Assembly (NCBI GenBank): GCA_029243485.1
Contig: JAQWRY010000086.1
Span: forward strand, 248,001 to 312,000
From: Candidatus Binatia bacterium
Lineage (GTDB): Bacteria; Desulfobacterota; Binatia; UBA12015
Length of the DNA: 64,000 nucleotides
Direction of reading: 5' to 3'
How positions within the stretch are numbered: the stretch's first letter is position 1; every line of letters begins with the position of its first letter. The notes beneath the pieces are model-generated. The model was not told the origin of the DNA. It saw nothing but the letters and a program-made list of their open reading frames with translations, and did no database searches. Made by a program: the position numbers and the translations under genes. Positions 1 to 6,342 of this stretch are shown one piece after another.

Positions 1-1320
1 CGAACTAGCGACCGACTGCTGACACTTGCGCGCCGCGGACTGGTCGTTTGGAAGGATCGTTCCATCGAAGGCGACGCCGAACAGATCCACGAAGAAGCCG
101 GTTCCCGCGCCAACAGCCGCATCCGCGACGAGCATCCCGTCCGACGGACCAAAGTCCGGTAGCTCAGTACATTTCTTGGCCTGCAAGTCCGTCACCTTGG
201 ACCGAGCCTTCGCCATCTTCCCCTTAGCATCGGCGGTGACACAGGTTTGCGCCGAACCATTCTTGCCCTTCGAGTACTCCTTGGCGCACTTCAAGACCTC
301 TTTGCCCTGTACCCCCGCGGCGACCCCCAGCTGACCCAGCATCGTGTTCAGGCACTTCTGTTGAGCCTTCCTCTGCGGCGCAGGCGGCGGCGACTCCACC
401 GTCACGGTGAGGCTCGCGCACGTGCCCGGATCCGCACACCCACCTTCGCCGCGGACGAAGATCTCGGTGGTGACAACAGGCATCAGGGTCACTGAAGGGC
501 CGCTACCTACGCTCGCGAAACCGCAGCCATCGACGTACCACTGCCACGCCGTCGCATCGCCCAACGCCGCCCCGCCGATGGACAGCGTCGTGCTCTCCCC
601 GCCAAGAATCGTGGTGCCTCCCGCGACCGTCGGCACCTCGGGTTCGGTGCACGTCGTCGTGCAGGTGAAGCCACACCCGAGGCTTAGGTCGAACGCAGCC
701 GCGTCGTTCGTCTCCCAGCGCGCCAGGTCGTGGATCGCGGCGCCGAACACCGTCGACTCCGCAACGACTACGCCGCAATCATAGCGCGCGTTGTTCGTCT
801 CCGGCGCGATCGCGAATGCGTGCAGTCCGTCCACGAGTTCCGCCGGGTGCGCAGACGTGTTCGTGCTCGTCGTATCCGCATCCCAACCTCCGTTCATCTG
901 AAGCCCCGCCACGAGGACGCCTCCCTGATGTGCGAATACCTGGTCGCCGGAGGTGGAGAATTGCAGCCCCCCACCAATCGTCGTCCCGGCCGATTCTCCC
1001 ACCGCGTCGAGCACTTCGAGGGGCGACTGGACCGCGACGAACTCACTTCCGCACGGGTAGTCCGCATCGAACGTCAGCTCGAACGCGCCTTCGCCCGACC
1101 GAAAGCCCCCTCCCGCGAGCCAGCCCCGATCGGTGAACGTAACGAAGGTGCCCGCCGTCACCGCGCGAAGGAGCACGAACGAAACCGCGTCCGCGCCCGT
1201 CGACTTATACCCCGTGAACGCGAGATCTCCCGCCTCGAGCGTCGTCTGCGCCCGGGCTTCGCTCTGTACCAACGCGCAAATCGCGCCGAGCACACACAAC
1301 AACACTACTACCTTCCGCAT
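1..1320 (-). CDS. Secreted modular protein, 3' end beyond the window
   Basis: An uninterrupted minus-strand frame of 440 codons runs from an ATG at 1320 to the window edge, so the C-terminus is missing. It opens with a signal peptide (MRKVVVLLCVLGAICALV, ending near EARAQ). Residues about 25-215 form a domain beginning EAGDLAFTGYKSTGADAVSF and containing FVTFTDRGW, a pattern seen in exported proteins that start with GD-x-x-FTGY. Residues about 225-305 resemble an Ig-like domain (WQWYVDGCG). From about residue 310 a helical stretch with regularly spaced cysteines follows (KCLNTML, KCAKEYSKGK, TCVTADAKGKMAKA, KKCTELPDFG). Role unknown; extracellular or outer-surface location is inferred. The plus-strand frames here are antisense shadows. 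Confidence 0.8.
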   Translation of the reverse strand, partial: MRKVVVLLCVLGAICALVQSEARAQTTLEAGDLAFTGYKSTGADAVSFVLLRAVTAGTFVTFTDRGWLAGGGFRSGEGAFELTFDADYPCGSEFVAVQSPLEVLDAVGESAGTTIGGGLQFSTSGDQVFAHQGGVLVAGLQMNGGWDADTTSTNTSAHPAELVDGLHAFAIAPETNNARYDCGVVVAESTVFGAAIHDLARWETNDAAAFDLSLGCGFTCTTTCTEPEVPTVAGGTTILGGESTTLSIGGAALGDATAWQWYVDGCGFASVGSGPSVTLMPVVTTEIFVRGEGGCADPGTCASLTVTVESPPPAPQRKAQQKCLNTMLGQLGVAAGVQGKEVLKCAKEYSKGKNGSAQTCVTADAKGKMAKARSKVTDLQAKKCTELPDFGPSDGMLVADAAVGAGTGFFVDLFGVAFDGTILPNDQSAARKCQQSVASS

Positions 1321-1492
1321 TCCACACTCCTTTCGATGGCGCCGTCGGGGCGACCCCGAAGACGAGGGAGCGACTACAATGCGAGAGGCGTGCCGCCGGG
1401 GCAGCGACGAAAACCGCAGGTGCGACGTGGGTGGGAACGCGGAGGGGAGGGGCCACGAAGCGGAACGCTTCAGGCCTGCGAAGCGATTCGCT

Positions 1493-1843
1493 TCAGCCCG
1501 TGGCGCGCGTCAGCTTCTTCTTGCGCGCAGCGTGGCGTGGCTTCGACTCGGCGACACCGAACCGCTTCCGGAGCACCGTGGCGATGCGGCGACGTTCCTT
1601 CGAGGTGAGATCGCCGTCGTACCAGACCGCCACGTTGATCTTCGCGCGCGTGCCTTGCTTGCCTGCAACCGCCGCGAACTCGAGGAGCAACGAGTCCGAA
1701 TCGACGTCCGCTGCTTCGGCCACTTCATCGTAGAGCTTATCGACGTCTTCGGGCGCGGGCCGATCCGATTCGAGGATCGTTCCGACCGCGGCATCGTCCC
1801 TTAGGAACCCTGCGCTCTCGAGAAGTTCTTCGAAGCTACCCAT
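1493..1843 (-). CDS. Hypothetical protein, 116 aa
   Basis: Small soluble protein starting MGSFEELLESAG at an ATG at 1843; a longer upstream extension adds 13 unconvincing residues. The middle is acidic and helical (PAPEDVDKLYDEVAEAADV), followed by a hydrophobic strand-like segment (AKINVAVWYDGDLTSKE) and a basic tail ending in a Lys/Arg-rich stretch (ARKKKLTRATG). The composition looks like real coding sequence. No family recognised and no neighbour gives a functional clue. Confidence 0.5.
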   Translation of the reverse strand: MGSFEELLESAGFLRDDAAVGTILESDRPAPEDVDKLYDEVAEAADVDSDSLLLEFAAVAGKQGTRAKINVAVWYDGDLTSKERRRIATVLRKRFGVAESKPRHAARKKKLTRATG

Positions 1844-1910
1844 CGCCCTTACCAAACCGCACGAATGGAAAGTCGAGTCCAATACCGCGCAGATGCGCTA
1901 ACGCACAGGA

Positions 1911-2370
1911 CTATCGGAGACGGCCGCTCATTCCCCACGGCAACTCGGAGAAACGCTTGGTCTTCAAGTCGAAACCAAGCGCGCGTAGTTTCCGCCGCAA
2001 GTGCTGCACGTCCCAGAAAAACTCTTCTTCGACTCCATCGGGAAGGCGCACGCGGTGCATCTTCTCAAGGCAGCCGGCGAGGATTCGCTCGCTCGGCGAC
2101 TCGAACTTCAAGTCACCGAAGCTGACACAGCCGCCGGGGTTCAGGCGCGCCGCAACCTGTGCGAAGAGAGCCTACGTCTCGTCGTCGGTCAGATGGTCGA
2201 TCGCATAGGAGCTGACGACCAGCCGGACCGGATCAACGTCCACCGCGTCCACGATTACCTGGAGGACGTCTACGTGGAGGACGGACACCGCGGCCGAGGG
2301 CTCGGGAAGGAGCTCGTCGCCGGCAACGATCAGGCTAGCCAAACCGGTAACAAGACCGGTAACGATGTCG
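1911..2370 (-). pseudogene. Decayed SAM-dependent methyltransferase
   Basis: Reading the minus strand gives VVSSYAIDHLTDDE, then an in-frame TAG, then ALFAQVAARLNPGGCVSFGD and a C-terminal part (EEEFFWDVQHLRRKLRALGF). This matches the post-motif-II half of class I methyltransferases (SSYAIDHL and the LNPGG motif). The N-terminal half is not recognisable as a Rossmann glycine loop. The open part is only 2111-1911 (66 codons). The nonsense codon and eroded N-terminus indicate a pseudogene. Confidence 0.6.
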
Positions 2371-2415
2371 GTGCGAGATCAGAGAGCTAGCCTCTAAAGC
2401 ACTGAAAAACTACAT

Positions 2416-2510
2416 GGAGGAGGATCGGGGCCGGTGTCCCGCACGGTCTTCAAAACCGCAGGACCCCTCATTGAGGGGTCGGATGGTTCGACTCCATCCC
2501 TCCTCCGCCA
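2416..2510 (+). tRNA. selC: tRNA-Sec (anticodon TCA)
   Basis: Selenocysteine tRNA with an encoded CCA end. The acceptor stem is 8 bp (2416-2423 GGAGGAGG with 2499-2506 CCTCCTCC) and is followed by discriminator G and CCA. The D-stem is 6 bp with a 4-nt loop (2426-2431/2436-2441), as in bacterial tRNA-Sec. The anticodon loop CTTCAAA (2448-2454) carries TCA at 2450-2452. The variable arm is long, an 8-bp hairpin at 2462-2480. The T-arm is GATGG-TTCGACT-CCATC. The gene implies that UGA can be read as selenocysteine in this organism. No selA, selB, selD or obvious selenoprotein is in the window. Confidence 0.96.
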
Positions 2511-2524
2511 ATGTTCTCAAGAGT

Positions 2525-2800
2525 TTTCGGAAGCGATCGTGAACGAGGTGTCGCAGGTACGTGAAGCCCGTCTGCCAAAGCTCGTTTGGAAGCGATCGGC
2601 GGCGCGGATCAAGACGTAGCCGGACTCGTGATCAGGTCGTGCGCCTTCAGAATGCGATACACGCGGGATTCAGAGATGAATTGGCCCGTCCGGTCCGTCA
2701 TCTGCCACGCCAGCTCCCGAGGCGACTTCCCGGATCGGCCAGCGCCGCTTCGACCGCGCTCGGAGATGCGGTTCCAGTGGCGGCGTGTCGCGGGCTTGCG
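2525..2800 (-). mobile_element. IS3-family transposase relic
   Basis: Minus-strand reading gives SPRELAWQMTDRTGQFISES and RVYRILKAHDLITSPA. This is characteristic of the helix-turn-helix segment preceding the DDE domain in IS3-type OrfB/integrases. After the frame stops near 2609, another frame continues as VLIRAADRFQTSF and a further shift gives LWQTGFTYLRHL, matching the start of the rve domain (family consensus LWQTDFTYL, so the first catalytic Asp reads Gly here). No DDE core and no terminal inverted repeats are seen. The relic starts about 15 bp after the 3' end of tRNA-Sec and is fused to a dehydrogenase relic at its other end. Confidence 0.7.
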
Positions 2801-3052
2801 CGGCTCGAGCCCCGCGGCGCGGGCAGACCACCCGGCGATACCCCCGTCGACGTAAGCTGCGCCGCCACCCGACACGATGTCTGCGACCTCCCGGGCCGTC
2901 GCGGGACTCACCGCATTCGCGTCGAGCTAGAGCCCTCGGAAGCCGAGAGCGGCGACGTCGCGCGCCCACCGAAGACCCCATTCACCGGGGTGCAGCAGTC
3001 CAATCGTCGCTCCCATGCAGACCACGCGCCCTTGTCGCGTCGAACGTGCCAT
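2800..3052 (-). pseudogene. Relic of a 6-phosphogluconate-dehydrogenase-like NAD(P)-binding protein
   Basis: From an ATG at 3052 the minus strand reads IGLLHPGEWG, followed quickly by a segment ending GFRGL, a TAG stop, then LDANAVSPATAREVADIV and AAYVDGGIAG. These are the N-terminal nucleotide-binding loop and the downstream substrate-proximal motif of the beta-hydroxyacid dehydrogenase/DUF1932 type. They are normally about 80 residues apart; here most of the intervening sequence is deleted. The C-terminal half is replaced by the IS3 transposase relic, suggesting the insertion or its later deletion destroyed the gene. Confidence 0.6.
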
Positions 3053-3589
3053 GCGAAATGCCTGTCGGCCCGGGGTTCGTTCCACGAACGTCACAAACCG
3101 CAATTAAATTCACCTTGCCAGATAGCGAAATGGGCCCAAAGTGGAGGAGATGAAACTTTCACTGTCAAACCAGCTCGCCCGGCAAAGACGCGCCCTGCGC
3201 CGCCTGGCGCGCCGGCGCACGCACGTCCGGTTGGGTCGGCCCAATGCCGAAGCCACCGACGCGCACGCGCCGCAAGTCTCTACACAGAGGCTTCGCACCG
3301 CCTGAAACGGCGGTACCAACGTTCAAACGTCACGGCCGGGGGACACGCCGTCGCCCGCCCGTGACAAACACACGTTTGCACGAGGAGATTTATCTGCAGT
3401 TTCCCGTGCACCCTCATGGCACCGTCGTTGCGAAGAACACACACGACCGACGTCGGCAGCCATCAACCTTAGGAAATGGGGCTTCGTCGGTCCACGGCAC
3501 CATACACCCGACGACATCCATGAAAACGGGGTGCGCCGGCCGCTTCGGCCCCCCATAACCGGCGCGGCCGGCGCCCCCACTCCTGAGCT
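3053..3589. other. Intergenic stretch without recognisable gene; GC-rich inverted repeat
   Basis: About 540 bp in which all six frames look non-coding. The only structure seen is an inverted repeat with perfect 9-bp arms, GCGCCGGCC at 3533-3541 and GGCCGGCGC at 3566-3574. It lies just downstream of the minus-strand kinase relic ending at 3590 and could be its former terminator; there is no T-tract. Confidence 0.4.
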
Positions 3590-3890
3590 TCAGAGGGCGG
3601 GGAGCGTCAGCCCCAAACGCGTGCCCGGTTCTCCGGTCGCAACGAGCGAGAGTTCACCGCCGTGGGCCCGTGCGACACGATCGCGGTCGGCCGAGAGCAC
3701 GACGTTCTCGAGGTCCGTCTCCACGTGGACGCTGCCCGCTTCGCAAAGAGGCCCCACCTGCCCGAGCGCGTCGCGGCAGGCGTCCGTCAAATCGAATTCG
3801 ATCTTCTGGAACCCATCGTCCCGGCGCGCGAACGCGAGGAGGTCGCCGACGAGCCAACCGATCCGGTCCAACTCCTCGAGCGCGAACCAC
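3590..3890 (-). pseudogene. Histidine kinase relic (dimerisation helix joined to C-terminal end)
   Basis: The minus strand reads ALEELDRIGWLVGDLLAFAR and then KIEFDLTDACRDALGQV, typical of the segment after the phospho-His helix of a two-component sensor kinase. After VVLSADRDRVA the frame jumps directly to AHGGELSLVATGEPGTRLGL, the very end of the HATPase domain. The N-box, G1 and F/G2 motifs that bind ATP are missing, and there is no N-terminal sensor or His-box. It cannot encode an active kinase. It is distinct from the plus-strand kinase relic at 3984-4541. Confidence 0.65.
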
Positions 3891-3983
3891 CTTCTTCGCG
3901 CTCTCTTTCTTACCCATTGGATCCTTCGTCCCTTTGGGCCCGGAGTGCCTCTTATTTCAAACCCCTAGCTGGCCCAACTTCTG

Positions 3984-4541
3984 ATGAAACCGAACAGGCT
4001 CGCAGGGGAGGACGACGGTCGGTTCGGCGAAGAACACGCGCTCATCCTCACCGAACTCGAGCGCTTCGAGAACCGGGGCGCCGCGCGACTGCGATTCTCT
4101 CGAAAGAAAGAGTTCCACTTCGAGGCCGCGAATCTACGAGACCGCGTCCACGACACGGTCGGGGATCTCAAACCCGCTCTCGCAAAGTCGGGGACCGAAA
4201 TCATGGTCGAGGCGAACGACGGTCTCCGCAGTCAGATCGACGGCGGCAAGGTCCGCCAAGTTCTGGTGAACCTGATCGAGAGCGCACGAGACGCCCTCCG
4301 CGCGGCGGACGGTCGTCGCGAGATCCGTGTCGACCTGAACCGCATGGGAGAGGAGGCTCGCCTCACCGTCGCCGGACCCGGCATCGACGCCGAGGATCTC
4401 CCACATTTGTTCGAACCCTTCTTCTCACGAAAGGCTACCGGGACCGGCCTGGGCCGTGCCATCGTCCAGCGTGCGATCAAAGCCACGGCAGCCGCATTGC
4501 CGCCAGTTCGGTCAATAGGTCTGGAAGCCTATCCGACATAG
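3984..4541 (+). pseudogene. Degenerate NtrB-like histidine kinase relic upstream of an ntrC-type gene
   Basis: A 185-codon frame covers the C-terminal half of a sensor kinase: RFSRKKEFHFEAANLRD, an N-box-like VRQVLVNLIESARDAL (normally N-x-x-x-NA-x-DA), a G1 region reading VAGPGID where DxGxGI is expected, and HLFEPFFSRKATGTGLG for the F/G2 boxes. The sensor, transmembrane part and phospho-acceptor His are absent, the key Asn and Asp residues have changed, and the C-terminal end is aberrant. It sits 33 bp upstream of the intact response regulator at 4575, so it was probably the cognate kinase. A residual function is possible but unlikely. Confidence 0.6.
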
Positions 4542-4574
4542 ATCTACCACTCGCCAGCACTCCGAGGAAAAGCC

Positions 4575-5993
4575 ATGAAAGCATCAATCCTGGTCGTCGA
4601 TGACGAACGCGCCATCTGCCTCGCCATCTCGCGACTCCTCCGCGCACACGGGTACGAGGTCGACACCGCTCCGTCCGCCGAAGCCGCGGTCGAAAAGCTC
4701 GAACAGAGCGTCTTTCACCTCATCATCACCGACCTTAGCATGGGCAAGATGTCGGGAATGGACCTGCTCGAGTGGGTCAGGCAGCACTCGCCGGAAACCG
4801 CGGCCATCATGATCACGGCCTACGGATCGGAGAAGACAGCCGTGGAGGCGATGAAGCTCGGCGCGTCCGACTACGTACCGAAGCCTTTTGACAACGACGA
4901 GCTCGAGCTCAAGGTCGCTCGCGTCCTCGAGACGATGGCAAACAAGCGCGAGAACCGCCTTCTGCGCGAGCAAGTCGAAAGCACGTACCGATTCGAGAAC
5001 CTGATCGGGAAGAGCCCGAGCATGCAGCGCGTCTTCGACGTGATCCGGCGCGTCGCGGACAGTGATCTGACGGTGCTCGTCCGTGGCCCCAGTGGAACGG
5101 GCAAGGAGTTGGTCGCCAACGCGATCCACTACAACAGCCCGCGGCGCGGCAAGGCGCTCGTGAAAGTAAACTGTGCAGCGTTCTCGCGTGAGCTCGTCGA
5201 AAGCGAGCTCTTCGGTCACGAGAAGGGCTCCTTCACGGGTGCGACCGCCACCAAGGAGGGGAAGTTCGAGATCTCGGACGGCGGCACGCTGTTCCTCGAC
5301 GAGATCGGGGACATGGCGCTCGAGACGCAAGCGAAGATCCTCCGCGTTCTTCAGGAAAAGGAACTCGAACGCGTCGGTGGCAACAAGACCATCAAAGTCG
5401 ACGTGCGGATCATCGCAGCCACGAACCAGGACCTCGAAGCCAAGACCAAGCAGGGCACGTTCCGCGAGGACCTGTTCTACCGCCTGAACGTCGTGCCGAT
5501 CCTCCTACCGGCCTTGAAGGATCGGCCCGGAGACATGCCACTGCTCATCACGCACCTCGTCGAGAAGGCGGCAGACCGGCTCCGCCGACCGAAGAAGAAT
5601 GTGTCGCCGACCGCAATGCGGGCACTCCTCGCTCACGAGTGGAAGGGCAACGTGCGAGAGCTCGAGCATGCGATCGAGCAGGCGGTGGTTCTGGGCGCGG
5701 GTGAAGAGATCGAACTCGCGGACCTTCCGGGCGCCATGACCTCCGACACCACGGTCGCCGCAGTGGCTCTCGGCGGCGGTGGAGATAATCCCCAGAGCGC
5801 GACGTTCAAGGAAGCAAAGCAGCGGGTCGTCGAGGGCTTCGAGCGTCAGTTCATCGAGGAAGCGCTCGATCGCCACAACGGCAACATCTCGAAAGCGGCC
5901 GAAGAGATGGGCATGTACCGCCAGCACCTTCAGGGGAAGCTCTCGGAGTACGGCATCGACGCCGCGGTCTATCGCAACCGGAAGAAGAGCTAG
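4575..5993 (+). CDS. NtrC-family sigma-54-dependent response regulator
   Basis: Transcription activator of 472 aa with the usual three domains. The N-terminal receiver has the acidic pair in VVDDE, phospho-acceptor Asp53 (IITDLS) and Lys103 (VPKPF). The central AAA+ domain has Walker A GPSGTGKE at about 171-178 and Walker B TLFLDEIGD. Its sigma-54 contact loop reads GSFTGA (about 218-223) instead of the usual GAFTGA. The C-terminal Fis-type helix-turn-helix ends with NISKAAEEMGMYRQHLQGKL. A GAGGA-type ribosome site precedes the ATG. The kinase partner directly upstream is decayed, so this regulator is probably orphaned or served by a kinase elsewhere. It should activate sigma-54 promoters; targets are not evident. 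Confidence 0.95.
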   Translation: MKASILVVDDERAICLAISRLLRAHGYEVDTAPSAEAAVEKLEQSVFHLIITDLSMGKMSGMDLLEWVRQHSPETAAIMITAYGSEKTAVEAMKLGASDYVPKPFDNDELELKVARVLETMANKRENRLLREQVESTYRFENLIGKSPSMQRVFDVIRRVADSDLTVLVRGPSGTGKELVANAIHYNSPRRGKALVKVNCAAFSRELVESELFGHEKGSFTGATATKEGKFEISDGGTLFLDEIGDMALETQAKILRVLQEKELERVGGNKTIKVDVRIIAATNQDLEAKTKQGTFREDLFYRLNVVPILLPALKDRPGDMPLLITHLVEKAADRLRRPKKNVSPTAMRALLAHEWKGNVRELEHAIEQAVVLGAGEEIELADLPGAMTSDTTVAAVALGGGGDNPQSATFKEAKQRVVEGFERQFIEEALDRHNGNISKAAEEMGMYRQHLQGKLSEYGIDAAVYRNRKKS

Positions 5994-6001
5994 GAACCCG
6001 G

Positions 6002-6043
6002 CCCAAGATGGACCGTCGGCAGGTCGTCGTGAGCCATCTTGGG
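6002..6043 (+). terminator. Inverted repeat after the ntrC-type gene
   Basis: Perfect 10-bp arms CCCAAGATGG (6002-6011) and CCATCTTGGG (6034-6043) with a 22-nt loop, starting 9 bp after the stop codon of the regulator. No U-tract follows, so it may be a structural 3' end or an operator rather than a classical intrinsic terminator. Confidence 0.4.
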
Positions 6044-6145
6044 TCAGGCTCCTCCCGCGCACCCTACATAGGCACTGCCTGCGTCGATACCCATCAAGTC
6101 CGAAGCGGGCACTGCCGATACGATCTCCAGGAGTGCAGAGCGTCC

Positions 6146-6325
6146 ATGACGCGCTGGCAAAAACGGATCTTGAAAACCCTGGTCTACGGAATATTTTTCG
6201 GCGCCGCCGGTATGTACCTGTACATGACACAGGGAGCGCTGCTGGATTCGAGCATCACGGCCATGCTGCAATGGCGCGATGCTTCGAAACAATCGGTCTA
6301 CGGGTACGGCGGCAAGAACAACTAG
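6146..6325 (+). CDS. Small single-pass membrane protein, 59 aa
   Basis: Start chosen at the ATG at 6146 because a CCAGGAG ribosome site lies upstream and the 46 preceding codons of the longer frame look non-coding. The sequence starts MTRWQKRILKTLVYGIFFGA with a basic N-terminus and one hydrophobic segment (about residues 11-28, LVYGIFFGAAGMYLYM), then a short polar tail ending GYGGKNN. Probable inner-membrane small protein. No family recognised. It converges on the sulfatase-like gene with only 17 bp between the stops. Confidence 0.5.
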   Translation: MTRWQKRILKTLVYGIFFGAAGMYLYMTQGALLDSSITAMLQWRDASKQSVYGYGGKNN

Positions 6326-6342
6326 TGCACTAGCCGCTGTCC

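Noticed and set aside
2341-2376. Short tandem CCGGTAAC-type repeat
   Set aside because: Only two imperfect units inside the methyltransferase relic; too short to call a repeat element or operator.
1911-3052. In-frame stops as possible selenocysteine codons near tRNA-Sec
   Set aside because: The stops are TAG, not TGA, and the surrounding genes also carry deletions and frameshifts.
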